A stretch of DNA of 64,000 nucleotides from Adiantum capillus-veneris (Eukaryota; Streptophyta; Polypodiopsida; Polypodiales; Pteridaceae). The notes under the pieces were generated by a model. It saw only the letters and a program-made list of their open reading frames with translations. It was not told the DNA's origin and ran no database searches. The position numbers and the translations under genes were made by a program. Every line of letters starts with the position of its first letter. Positions within the stretch are counted from its first letter, which is position 1. The stretch lies in contig CM043971.1 in NCBI GenBank assembly GCA_014529385.2, forward strand, positions 27,288,769 to 27,352,768, in the 5' to 3' direction. Below are positions 36,006-47,295 of this stretch, piece after piece.

Positions 36006-36300
36006 CTAGCGTACACATTGTCTGGTCGTGCTAGTGGCCTTGCCCATAGGACCCATGTCCTTACATAACCCCCCCCCCCAACCCCCCCTTGGAGAATCGT
36101 TTTTGTCCTTGAAAAAGAACGTAGGAAAACTTTTCTTAATTGCGAAGACATTCTCCCATGTATAAACTTCTTCAGGTCTATCTAGCCATTTTACCAACAC
36201 TTGTCGTCTCACATGATGTCTGGTACGAAGCTGTTGAGAATCCAAAATCTTTTTGGACTCATGAGGAATGCTTGGCGGTGCGATAAGGTCAACCAACACA
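36006..36300 (-). pseudogene. gypsy-C chromodomain-like C-terminus
   Basis: The minus-strand frame reads ILDSQQLRTRHHVRRQVLVK followed by WLDRPEEVYTWEN, which fits the chromodomain-like tail of plant chromoviruses (ordered aromatic residues around VLVKW and TWE). In such elements this module can steer integration towards particular chromatin. The frame ends at the G-rich tract before the 3' LTR. It is separated from the integrase core by frameshifts near 36330-36640. Confidence 0.65.
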
Positions 36301-36329
36301 CCTATGTCAATGAAATTATCATTCTGTCC

Positions 36330-37685
36330 TAGCTATTTTCGTAAACGACTAACATGCAAAACACGATAAACTCGTGAGTGCTCTGGAAGAGCTAACTTAT
36401 ACGCCAGTTGACCTATACATTTGAGAATGGTAAATGGTCCACAATAGTGTGGTGAAAGTTTAGCAACTTTTCCCGTCTTCAGACATTCTGAATGCTCTAG
36501 AACTTTGAGAAAAACCTTGTCTCCTTCTTCGAAAGTAGCAAGACGTCGATGCTCATCTGCGTACTTCTTATATCGATCTTGAGCTTGCTTAACATTCTGT
36601 CAAGCAACTCAAAGCATGTCAAAATGGTCTTGGAGAAAATCCTTCTCTTGTTGTATCTTCTCCTTATCCAACCCCACCATAACGAGTGATCTAGGTGGAA
36701 ATCCATACAAAAGCATAAATGGACTAAACCCTGTAGTGACATGCTTTGAACTTTTATAAGAAAATTCCAATATAGGTAGGTAGTCTTCCCAATTGGTTTG
36801 GTTCTTGCTAATGTATGCTCGTAGCATATCCTCTAGCACTTGATTAACTCTTTCTGTTTGACCATCCGTTTCTGGATGATCAACCGTACTTAGATTAAGT
36901 TTAGTTTCCAACTTTTGGAACATAGCTCTCCAGAAGTGATTATCGAACTTTTGATCTCTGTCACTAATGATACTAGCTGGAAGATCATAGAGTATATATA
37001 TATGCTCTACAAATAGCCGTGCTAATTTTGGTGTCTTAATCATAGTCTTAGTGGGAATGAATCGACCCGTCTTTGTGAGACGGTCTACAATTACCCAAAT
37101 GGCATCATGGCCACGATTTGTAGTAGGTATTCCTACTACAAAATCCATAAATATACTCTCCCACTTACCTTGTGGAATCTCTAAAGGATGTAAAAGGCCA
37201 CCTACCCTGAGGCTCTCTGCCTTATTAACCTGGCATTGTTGGCAATTTAGTACGTACTCTTGAACATCATGATGTAAGCTTGTCCAATAAAATTTCCATC
37301 GAACTAAGGCATACCTTTTACGGATACCTGGATGACCAGCACTTGGACTATCGTGACACTCATATAAGATTTGGTGCCTAGTGAATCAGTCCTTTGGCAC
37401 ACATACTCTACCTCTATGGAGTAAGTAGCCATCATTGATGGAAAAATTCTTCCATCGCTTAAGCTTTTCCTGAGTGAGAGTGGAGCTCTGTGTGTTGGAG
37501 TTTCTATCTGCGCGTGCAGAGACATATTGATCTGGCTTTTCAGAGACATGTGAGTGTGAGGGATCCCTTTTTAAAATTGCACTCCACACTTTAGCATATG
37601 ATTGATCTTGTGTACACTTGCCATGTAATGACTCCAAAAATTCACTCTTTAGTTCCGTGAACGTAAGTGAATTAATCCGAGGCAT
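36330..37685 (-). pseudogene. gypsy-C integrase
   Basis: The N-terminal zinc region (CQQCQVNKAESL at about 37220) follows a stop at 37386. The core shows all three acidic residues: D in FMDFVVGIP, D in IISDRDQKF and E in DGQTERVNQ, all inside 36609-37148. The end of the core (GFSPFMLLYGFPPRSL) is intact. The frame then stops near 36607 and the remaining C-terminal part to about 36330 is in decayed frames. Confidence 0.75.
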
Positions 37686-37787
37686 CCGACTTAGTGCATC
37701 CGCTACTACATTATATTTCCCCTTGCGATATCGTAGCTTACAATCATAATCTTGAAGGATTTCTGCCCATCTAGCTTTACGGCCCTT

Positions 37788-39027
37788 CTAGTCTTTTTGA
37801 GTAGTAAACCATTTGATACTCTCATGGTCAAAAACTACTTCAAACTCGGCACCATATAAATAGTGTCGCCACTTTTGTAAAGAGTGAATTATGGCATAGC
37901 GCTCTCTCTCATAGACAGAATAATTGTGTTGAGCTCTATCTAACTTTTTCCTTTTAAAATCTATAGGTCTTCCCTCCTGGAGAAGTACCGCACCAATGGC
38001 TTTATCACTAGCATAAGTCTCTACCACAAACGGCTTAAGTTGGTCGACGATTGCTAGCATGGGAGCAGTGACTAAAGCTACCTTCAGCTGTTCAAAACTA
38101 CGTTTTTGGGCTTCTTAGGTCTTATCTTTTTCTTTAAGTTGATCGGTCATAGGAACAATGATTTTGGCATAGTCACGGATATACTGTCGAAAAAATCCAG
38201 CCATGCCTAAAAATATTTGAAGCTCCTCAACCGTGTTGGGATGTGGCCATCGAAGAATGGCAGCGACCTTGTCAATTTCCATCTTGATGCCAGAATAGGA
38301 GATCACAGGACCGAGGTAATGTATCTCTATTTTAAAGAAATCGCACTTGCTTTGCTTAGTATACAGTGCGTGACCTCGTAGTTGTTCAAACACTAATTGT
38401 AAGTGTTCTATGTATTCATCTTCAGTCTTACTGTAAATGAGAATATCATCAAGGAAAGCCAAAATAAATTTTCCAAGATAGGGACGTAAGACACTATCCA
38501 TGAGTGTCATAAATGTAGCTGGAGCATTGGTTATACCAAAAGGTACAACCAAAAAATCAAGATGCCCGAACCGTGTTCTAAAGGCAGCTTTGGAGATATC
38601 TTGCAGTAGGATACGTACCTGGTGATATCCTGAACGAAGATCTATCTTTGTATAGTATCTTGCCCCATGGAGTTGATCAAACAACTCATCCACTTGATGC
38701 AAAGGATACTTGTTCTTGATTATTATCGCATTTAATCCGCGAAAATCTACACACATGCGCATAATACCATCTTTCTTTTTTACCAATAGAATTGGTGATT
38801 CCCAAGGTGAAGTGCGCGCTAGGTCTAATGAAACTACGAGCAAGGTAGCCAGCCAACCGACTCTCAACCTCCTTGTCTTCTTTATCACTCAATCGATAAG
38901 GTGGTTTACTCACCGGTTTAGTGCCTAGCAAGACATCTATGTCATGATGTACATCATGTCTAGGGGGTAAACCCGATGGTAAATCACTTGAGAACACATC
39001 ACTATACTCCGTGAGTAAGTGAGTCAA
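37788..39027 (-). pseudogene. gypsy-C reverse transcriptase and RNase H
   Basis: RT would copy element RNA into DNA and RNase H would remove the RNA strand. RT: SPWESPILLVKKKDG, YPLHQVDELFDQL, KIDLRSGYHQV, PFGITNAPATF and catalytic FLDDILIYS (usual YVDD/FLDD), within 38888-38115. The upstream part is in another frame (39027 to about 38830), so one frameshift precedes the RT palm. RNase H (38060-37788) shows ETYASDKAIGAVLLQEGRPI and RYAIIHSLQKWRHYL. Stops at 38115 and 37788 are in the same frame. Order and motifs are clear; activity would be lost. Confidence 0.85.
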
Positions 39028-39294
39028 CTTTTGTCGTGCAAAAGGAGAAAGTAAACTATATTTATGCTAGGATGGAGAATCTTGTAATTCCTGTAATGTT
39101 TGTTTTACAATAGTTGCACGTTTCTCTATAGAATTTTAATTGAGAGCACTTTGCTCGTTAGATTTGTTGACACTTTGTTTATCATTAGAATTCATTGCAT
39201 TGTGCATAACATTAGAATTCATTGCACCTTGCATACCATTACTAGAATTCATTGCACTTTGCTCTTGAGAATTCACAAGACTTGGAGACAAACA

Positions 39295-39720
39295 CTAACA
39301 CAAAAAGACTTCATCTATTAAATTTTCTTTCTGCAAAATAGAATTCTCGGTTGTACATATAAGAGGTGTAGATGGTATATTTTTCTCACCAAGCAAAAGC
39401 ACATGTTTACCATTGGCCATAAAGGATAAGGAGTTTTGTTCATAACTAGTGTGCAATGTATTTCCTAAACCATGCAGCCACTCCCGTCCTAAAACTACAT
39501 CAGCACGGTCCATGTTCATAACTTGGAAGCCAATGGTCATCGTATGATCTTGAATAATAAGCTCAACCCCTTGAACTATGATGTCCCATAGTTCTTAATC
39601 ATTTCCAGACATCTGCTCCACCACATACTTGTGAGAGCAAGGAGTCTGTGTAAGCTTCAGTTATGAGTTGCACCATCATCCACTAAAATACAAACACATT
39701 GTCCTTTAATAGTGCCATGC
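39295..39720 (-). pseudogene. gypsy-C retropepsin-like protease
   Basis: At about 39690 the minus frame reads VDDGATHN followed by a stop, corresponding to the protease active site where D-S-G is usual and D-D-G is seen here. Further on, MDRADVVLGREWL (about 39511-39475) is the conserved second motif of this fold. Stops between the two parts make it a pseudogene. A tract of ATTGCAC/AGAATTC repeats lies between it and RT at 39150-39260. Confidence 0.6.
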
Positions 39721-39834
39721 ATGCAAACAAATCATGGGGGCCAAAGGTGGGCTGCCACATTGAAGCAGGCACACAACACTCGTGCTTTTCTTCCATATGA
39801 AGAACCTATACAACACAATATTTAGGAGATGAAT

Positions 39835-40635
39835 CTAATGTGAGACGTTGCACGTGTGCATGGCCTTTTCTTTGCCTTGCAAAAGAGGACAATATTTCTT
39901 GTTATGTTGGTCTGAAAGACATCTAAAACACAAATTGTGTTTCTTTGAACGCTCAAAATAAGCACTGTTGAGAGACCCACGCGGAGTATCTCGTGATTTC
40001 TTAGGCTTCTTAGCCTCTTGTGGGCGCGGAGAGGTAGATTGTCTCTTATTCCTCTTGGAACGTGTGGGAGATCTACTTCGCCATTGGCTCTTAGTCACAT
40101 TGATCTTAGCAAAAGTATTCTTAGAGTAGGGAACATCTCCTTTCCTCTCTTGGTCATCATGATATCTTTGTGCATGACTAATGGCTTCTTCCAAAGTTTT
40201 TGGATGTTGGGTCTTGACATGAAGACGATAGTCTTTGTCAAGACCCCTATAAAAACCCCGTATCTTTTGGAATTTATATAGACCTTCTAGTTTTAATATG
40301 ATTTCTCGATACTTCGAAAGATATTGTGTGAGACAGAGGCCAAACATGCAGCATGCATCCCATGCTAACCAATTCTTATCTTCTTCATTGGAGTCCAAAA
40401 AATCTTTGCAAAAAGAAGCTTGAAACGCAGCCCAAGACGGAGGATGAGCATCTATTGGAAATGTCATCCGCCACTTATAGGCCTTGCCTTTAAGAGATAG
40501 ACTTGTTTCCACACCGTCTTTATATCCGAGGTGTGTCTCAATCTATGAATATCACTCCATTTATGTAATAACGTATTGACCGCATCCTTGTTGTGATCAC
40601 GCTCTTCCTCGTGAAACTTAGGAATGGTGATATTC
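39835..40635 (-). pseudogene. gypsy-C gag, C-terminal part with zinc knuckle
   Basis: The minus frame contains KFHEEERDHNKDAVNTLLHK after the transposon boundary, then a frameshift near 40512 and the gag domain (LSLKGKAYKWRMTFP, then YLSKYREIILKLEGL). A basic stretch (RSRSPTRSKRNKRQSTSPRP) precedes the CCHC knuckle CFRCLSDQHNKKYC at about 39930, matching C-x2-C-x4-H-x4-C exactly. The frame ends at 39835. Confidence 0.75.
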
Positions 40636-40639
40636 TTAA

Positions 40640-41960
40640 CACTAGGTTGGTAACCTAAGAGGACATAAAAGTGTCCTTTCAGGGTTTTGAAAAAAACCTC
40701 CAAAACCATAGTAGATCCACTCATTTTGTAAAATCCTTTCACGAGGTTATAGTTCAAGGCCTACTACACATGGAAAAAATAAGAAACTTGTAAAATTTCT
40801 CATCTTTTGGTCACACCAAGCCTCCAAAGTTGATGGACCAGTACATTTTCATCAAAACAGTCTTTTCTTACATTTTGTTGCATAAAAATAAGATTAGGGA
40901 TTTTTGTAGGATTTGAGATAAATTCCCTAGTTAACTTCAATGGGTTGGTGATCAGAACATATGATTGCTTCTCACTCACTATTTTTTGTTTTGCCAAAAT
41001 AAATAGGTACAAAAAAGTTGAATTTTTACCATTCTGCAAACCTATCATCAAAGTTTCTATAGCCACGCTCAATACAAATAATATATGCATGTTTTCTTAG
41101 TTCCCTATTGTCCTTTATGTTCAGAAGGAGCCATGGAGCATGTCAAAAGAATAATACATCTCTTACCAAGGAGAATCTTGGGGACAAAGATGAAGTGCTA
41201 AATACAGCAAACATGAAAAAACTGGGTTCAACATTATGAGTTGTAGAATCCCATAGAAACTATTCAATATCTAGCCAAATTTGATCCTTATGACTAGATA
41301 TGGTTACTACCTACAAAATTCATGTAATTGTCACAAGAAACTAACAATATTGAAAAAGCTATACTTGATATACTAGAATGTTTCATTTTCTTCTATAATT
41401 GAAAAAATCAACCATCGTTGTGTACTATGCAAAATAGGGTATTAGGTGCCCCAAAACTCAAGGAATATTAGCTTTATGTTACAATATGCCACATAGAAAA
41501 TAAAAAATGCATTTGGATATCATGAAATCCACCAAAAAAATCATAGAAGAGCTAAAATTGGCTAAAAAACAGGATTTGACAATTTTTGTAATTTGGTCAT
41601 AACTTACAACTTTAATATTTATTTCTCCCTAGAAGCATCAGGACATGTTGAGGACTACTAAAGATAGTTCTCTAGCATTATAGACCTCACAAACATGAAT
41701 TCTAGAGTAGTATAGTTGCAAAAAGTTGAAAAAAGCCAAAAATAGGACCCATTTTTTCACACAGTTTAGGTTGTGAAATGTTGTGCAAGGACAAGGTTAA
41801 CGATGAAATTGATATTCCAAAAAAATGTCGAGTTTTTTTCAGCTCATGAGACAACTTTCTAGATAGATAGCACCTCAAAATCCATTTTGAAACTCTTGAC
41901 ATAATTCATGGAAAATGGTCACTTAACAGGACATAAAAGTGTCCCATTACCAACCTAGTG
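40640..41960. mobile_element. TTAA-flanked DNA transposon, copy 2
   Basis: The 1321-bp unit begins CACTAGGTTGGTAA and ends TTACCAACCTAGTG and is flanked by TTAA on both sides (40636-40639 and 41961-41964). It lies in the opposite orientation to copy 1. Joining the flanks at a single TTAA would give continuous gag sequence, so TTAA is the target duplication. A 96-codon minus-strand frame (41090-40800, ending HQLWRLGVTKR) is the counterpart of the decayed frame in copy 1. No transposase family is recognisable. Confidence 0.8.
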
Positions 41961-41964
41961 TTAA

Positions 41965-42334
41965 GTAATGCATTGCTACCTTCTGCATATTCTGCAGCAC
42001 TTGTCTCTTGGACTCCTTGAGTCATGCAAGCTTGGTTCCCTTGAACCGTGCCACTTGTAGCTCCTTGAGTTGTCTATGAATTCATAAATTTCACAAGTAA
42101 CTCTGTAAGATTGGTAACATTTGCATTGAGTGTAGAGAGGTTGCTTTCAAGTATGCTTTGGCGATGTTCTAAAGTCTTGAAAGAATCCATATGTATAAGC
42201 CCATGATCTCCTAGATCATCATCATCATCATGCATATTAGTGTCAGCAGCACTCGTGGTGCCTTGATTTTGATCTATGTGCTCAAAATCAAACGTGTGTG
42301 TAGGTGCGATATCCTCAATGGACATGGTAAACAC
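41965..42334 (-). pseudogene. gypsy-C gag, N-terminal part
   Basis: The minus frame from 42334 reads MSIEDIAPTHTFDFEHIDQ, an acidic DDDDD stretch, and LESNLSTLNANVTNLTELL, probably a helical segment. A stop at 42074 interrupts it before the TTAA transposon boundary at 41964. The start is uncertain; two ATGs lie close together. Confidence 0.55.
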
Positions 42335-42339
42335 ACACT

Positions 42340-43030
42340 AATGCAAAGAGAGAAAAAGAAATGAAAACTTGTACCTTGAGAAATTGAATTCTTTGTGTTT
42401 TGTATGCTCCACGATTTGCGTTGCATGTGAACCTCGCCTTGCAGGAATTTGAGCGCTTCACTTGTCGTTCCTTGTAAGAACACCTTTGATGATTCTTCAC
42501 AAAAACTCATCGTTTTTGTGAAGGCTTTTCTTCACTTTGAAGCTATCTCCTTCAGGAAAAAAGAATTTTTGGAGGACAACTTGCCTTCCTCCAAGAAGTG
42601 AAAAGGAAGGGTAAAGCTACTTCCTTGAAGTTTGAAGCTTTCCCTTTCCTTCTAGTTTTCCTTTCAACACAAGTAGACTATCTTTCCTTGTTATACACAA
42701 CAAGGGCCTTCATGCAAGGGTTAAGCGGGCCTTCCTATGCACACAGCCAATGGCGCCAATGGAAGCCTTCGGAGCCTTGGTGCCGTCTAATTGTCGGTGG
42801 AGTTTACCTTGGTCACCCACCTTGGTCCTGCATTGTGGAGGGTGTATATAGGGCGGCCACGGTCGGCTGTCACTGTCTGTCCACTCCCTGCTCGCACAAA
42901 TAACTATTTCTATCTTATTTTTGTTGCACAACAGGGGCGTCGCTATCTCCAGAACGTGGGAGAGAAGCAAGGCGTCACACACACATGCAAGCCACTTTTA
43001 GCCTCCTCCCAAAATCAACTCGGATACCAA
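42340..43030 (-). other. gypsy-C leader
   Basis: This is the leader between PBS and gag on the minus strand. It contains the PBS TGGTATCCGAG next to the innermost LTR copy (43030-43018) and otherwise unrecognised sequence. Overlapping frames on both strands (for example 42598-42903) have no recognisable product. Confidence 0.5.
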
Positions 43031-44155
43031 TGAAAGGGTGGTGGTAATACATGTGCTACTCTCCACCCAACCGTGCTATCTTATAGCCTCCCCCTAGCGT
43101 ACACACTGTTCGTTCATGCTGGTGGCCTTGCCCATAGGACCCATGTCCTTACAAGTATAGATTTTTTAGAATATATATCTGTTATACTGATTCAATTTAT
43201 AATTGTCTTCTACAAACAGAAAACAATGCTTGTCTTCTTTTTGCTGCACAGCGGGGGCGTCGGTGTCTTCAGAACGTGATAGAGAAGCAGGGCATCGCAC
43301 GCACATGCAAGCCGCTTTTAGCATCCTCCCAAAAATAGCTCGGATACCAGTGAAAGGGCAGTGGTAATGCGTGTGCTAGTCTCCACCCAATCGTGCTATC
43401 TTCTAGCCTTACCCTAGCGTACACACTATCCGGCTGTGCCGGTGGCCTTGCCCATAGGACCTATGTCCTTACAAGTACAAATTTTTTAGAATATATATCT
43501 ATTATACTGTTTCAATTTATAGTTGTCTACTATGCATAGAAAATTGTGCTTGTCTTCTTTTTGCTGCACAGCGGGGGCGTCGCTGTCTCTAGAACGTGAT
43601 AGAGAAGTAGAGCGTCGCACACACATGCAAGCCGCTTTTAGCCTCCTCCCAAAAATAGCTTATATATTAGTGAAAGGGTGGTGGTAATGTGTGTGCTACT
43701 CTCTACCCAATCGTGCTATCTTATAGCCTCCCCCTAGCGTACACACTGTCCGGCCGTGTCGGTGTCCTTACAAGTATAGATTTTTTAGAATATATATCTA
43801 TTATACTTATTCAATTTATAATTGTCTACTATGCACTGAAAACTGTGCCTGTCTTCTTTTTGCTGCAGAGCGGGGGCGTCGTTGTCTCCGGAACGTGGGA
43901 GAGAAGCAGGGCGTCGCACACACATGCAAGCCGCTTTTAGCCTCCTCCCAAAAATAGCTCGGATACCAGTGAAAGGGCGGTGGTAATGCGTGTGCTAGTC
44001 TCCACCCAACCATGCTATCTTATAGCCTCCCCCTACCGTACACACTGTCCGGCCATGCCAGTGGCCTTGCCCATAGGACCCATGTCCTTACAAGTATAGA
44101 TTCTTTTGGAATATATATCTATTATACTGATTCTATTTATAATTGTCTACTACAA
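43031..44155 (-). repeat. four tandem gypsy-C LTR copies with spacers
   Basis: LTR copies are at 43031-43153, 43351-43473, 43671-43772 (20-bp deletion) and 43970-44092, starting 320, 320 and 299 bp apart. Each spacer has the PBS-side leader (for example ATAGCTCGGATACCA on the plus strand) and a segment AGTATAGATT...TTGTCTACTA. The last segment also forms the outer flank at 44093-44155. The array is therefore a repeat of LTR, flank and leader pieces. The short frames within it are not genes. Confidence 0.8.
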
Positions 44156-44754
44156 CAAAGTTACGTCAATAACAAATATATGATTGATGAAGAGAAAAAT
44201 ATAATTGATAAATTTTCAATTATGAGGACAATCAAAAGCAAAAAGAAAAATTTTCTTTTTAGATATGTTTGGAGTCTAAGAACGATAACCCAAATTGGTG
44301 CAATATTTAGAGAAAGTTTGTATTGCAAAGTTGTAGACCACATCGATTCCGATGGCAATCATGAGCCGTTTCTGCAAAATTGTTTTCAATTAGGAGAAAA
44401 ATCAAAATCAAAAAGCAAAAGTTGCTTTTCAAACATGTTTGCAGTCCGAGAACAATAACTCAAAATCGGTGCAGAATTTGGAAAAACGTACTTTCTTCTG
44501 CAAAGTTGTAGATGACATCGATTCCGGTGCAAAATCGAAATTGTTTCTACATAATCGTTTTCAATTAGGAGAAAAATCGAAAAGAAAAATGTCCTTCTCT
44601 GATACCATGTTGAGAGAGAAAGAGAGAGCACATAAATAGAATCCCAAAGTGTGTAGAACACACACATGAGATGATGTATATATAGAGGGGACATGGGTGC
44701 TATATATAGAGAAGCCATATATTGAGTAGCTTCACATATAAGCTCAACACTTAT

Positions 44755-46044
44755 ATGCCCAAACAAGCTCATTATTGGCTGTATAAGTTCCTTCTCAACT
44801 TGAGAAACAATGGCATCATTGTTGATGTGGAATTTTGAGCCATTATTTGCTATTTTTTACCATGTTATGACCTTTTTAAGCCTTTTTTGCCCAAAAATAC
44901 CCCTTTTTGTCCGTAAAATGCCCAAACGAGTTGGGAAAAATCCGTGTTTTTGTGGAAAATTCTCTTTTAGCTCAAATTAAATGTTGAGCCTCATTTTCCC
45001 ACATGGTAAGCACTTTGAACGCGTCTTTTATACCTGTGTATAGAACCTGCTATTTTTGGCCAACTTTCGCCCAAATTGAACTTTCTAGACAAAATGAGCA
45101 TGCCACATCAAAACACTTGACATTTTTGCATTCTTAAATTAAATTAGGCATGATTTAATTTTTTTAAACATGCAACGGTGCCACATCCTCGACCTCGCCT
45201 ACCCGACAAGGTATGTACATGCCTGCAACTATGGAAACATTTCATATATATCACACTATGTACATTGCAGCATTTTGTCCCATGTGTCAAAAACATTCAG
45301 AGTGAGGTAGATATTTTTATTTTCACATTATGCATGTGCCACAACAAAACAATTGTAGAACCAATTGAACATCTTGTAAAACGCGTTGTTGCAGACCTTG
45401 CCACTACCATGCTAAGTGCTCTTCAAATAAGCAGCCTTTGCCTGATCGTGTGACCTTTCCATCCCTTGATTTCTCTCTAGAGAGCAAGGGATTTATACGG
45501 GTCAATAAAGTATACACGGTGTCAGAACAAGTAATGTGTGATATGGGTCTTACCCCATGCATCGACCATTAGCTCTGTGAATTTATTAATACACACCTTG
45601 AATGATTGTATCTCATCTCATCTTCAATACGATGCGGCCACTCAAGAAGCCTCATCATCCCATCACATGCTTCTCACACACGTGCTCTCTTCATCCCTAG
45701 TGTTGTCTCATTGCCAAGGTAGGTTGTTATCTCACACACCTGCTTCCATATCTAAAAAGGAGTATGGATTTGAGCCTCCCCATAGTTTGAAATCAAGTGT
45801 CTTGCCTTTGCCCCACCCATACATATATTATTAGGGTTATCGTATGTGGTTACTGAGTTTTTGCGATCTTTTGAAGGGTTATTTCACCGCAGTGAAGCCC
45901 CACCAATGAGAAAGTCGTTTCAAGTGCTTAAATGCACTCCTCTTGACGCTACTCTAGCTCCATGTTCCATGCATAATTTATGTCGATCATTAGCAACTAG
46001 CCAAATTGTAAGTCTCAAATGCAAGGAACACACATGCACTGGAT
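44755..46044. other. unassigned region right of E3
   Basis: Open stretches at 45178-45453 and 45538-45834 have no recognisable domains and weak coding character. The sequence from about 44820 contains repeated CCCAAA-type phrases. I see no RNA gene or repeat matching elsewhere in the window. It may be old transposon sequence. Confidence 0.35.
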
Positions 46045-47295
46045 TGAGGTGATTACCATCTTGTGCTCTTTGATTTTGTGATATTGATAGATTATACATA
46101 ACTCAAACACAAAGTGATGTATCTCCAAGATGGTATATGTTTATCGAAATTGAAGATGATCCAAAGCATTATTTGAAGTATTTGAAGAGTTAATGAGATA
46201 ATTTTATTCAGTCTTTAAGGCTATTGTTGTATGAAATAGTGATGTAGCTCCTTATAAACCATTTTTGTAAATTGAACAATGTATTAATGTAATAGTGGGT
46301 ATATATAGGATTGTGGGTTTTTTTCTTGAGTCCCTAAGGGTTTTTTCATCCACATTTAGGGACGTGGGGATATGTTGAGCTTATGTGTGAAGCTACTCTT
46401 AATATAGCCTTGGGTCCCCTCTATATATATATCATCTTGTGTGTGTATCGTCTCTTTGTTCTCCTCTTTCTCTTCCTTCTCAACAATCAAAGGGGTAAAT
46501 TCCTCCATCCATTCAGAGTTCAATGGCTTTCCTCCCTTGTAATCGTAGCATGTCCATCAAAATAGACCAATTGTCTTGATTGCTTTGCAAAATTGAATAT
46601 TGTTGCTCTAAATCAACATGTAATCTAAACTTCAAAGGCTTGTTGGTGATTTCTCACATAGCCATTGTAGCTCGAGATGGAGATGGAGATACATATGAAA
46701 ATGGAGATAGAGATGGAGGTGTAGGTGTAGGTGTAGTTGGAGATGGAAATGGAGCTGAAGATGGAGGTGGAGGTGCCAATAGAGTTGGAGATGGAGCTTG
46801 CAAGGAGTGCAGGTCTGCAACAATGCATAATAGAGAGAGAAAGATCTATGGTGAGCTATTATGAGAGAGAGAGAGGGGGGGGGGGGGGGGGACAAGGGTG
46901 GAGAGAGTGAGAGAGGTAGAGGAGATTCATATCTATAGGCTATGGCTTCTTGAGAGGGAAAAAGAAGCCTAAACTCAAGCATAACCCTCCAAGCTTGTAG
47001 CACCAAAAAATTTCAAATTCAAAAGTGGGAGAGTGGTATGTGGGGCTGCACTAACACCACAAAAGCTAAAAGGATCTAGTGACTACATACGATTGAGACC
47101 TATTTTCTTTTTAGAAGAAATACAAATACGTATTTTTAAGACTATGCTATTAGCTTTGTCAAACCTTCATTAGTATTCTAAGCACTTCACTAAGTGTCCA
47201 ATTTCAAGGGCCCAAGAAGACCCCAAACAAGTCCTAATGTGTTGTTGAAAAGGAGGTGTTTAGATTTAATTCTACCTTAGGTCGTGAAGTCTTTA
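46045..47295 (-). repeat. R1 copy 2, distal part (inverted relative to 2496-3760)
   Basis: This matches 2496-3760 on the opposite strand, including a short LTR relic at 46373-46485, the CTCCATCTCC-type repeat (46630-46810) and the segment at 47030-47250. It adds a GA/poly-G tract (46862-46892) not seen in copy 1. It is separated from the rest of R1 copy 2 (55840-56698) by E4. Confidence 0.65.

Larger units (their letters stand above)
35943..44092 (-). mobile_element. gypsy-C: Ty3/gypsy element with 123-bp LTRs nested in E3
   Basis: The 3' LTR is 35943-36065 and the outermost 5' LTR 43970-44092, each 123 bp, running TGTAAGG...CTTTCA on the minus strand. AGTAT flanks both sides (35938-35942 and 44093-44097). 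A purine tract of G-runs lies at 36069-36090. Gag, protease, RT, RNase H, integrase and chromodomain follow in gypsy order on the minus strand, all with stops or shifts. The two outer LTRs differ at 8 of 123 positions. Two peculiarities are a TTAA-flanked transposon in gag and three extra LTR copies at the 5' end. Confidence 0.8.
34452..44749 (-). mobile_element. E3: non-autonomous short-LTR element split by gypsy-C
   Basis: The 3' LTR is 34452-34591 (140 bp) and the 5' LTR 44608-44749 (142 bp), with target duplication CTTAT (34447-34451 and 44750-44754). The LTRs differ at about 7 positions plus a 2-bp indel. The conserved hairpin and purine block is at 34592-34655, the CATCATGGTATCA array at 35230-35690, the 172-bp-type units at 44150-44600, and the PBS TGGTATCAGA abuts the 5' LTR at 44607. 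Its own sequence is 34452-35942 plus 44098-44749; the middle is a nested gypsy. It encodes no protein and is a sister of E2. Confidence 0.85.

Noticed and set aside
40640-41960. TTAA element classified as an ordinary CACTA transposon
   Set aside because: Ends begin CACTA, but the target duplication is TTAA in two empty-site comparisons and subterminal repeats of CACTA type are absent.
45178-45834. Host gene in the region right of E3
   Set aside because: The open stretches are short, in different frames and without any recognised motif; splice structure could not be supported.
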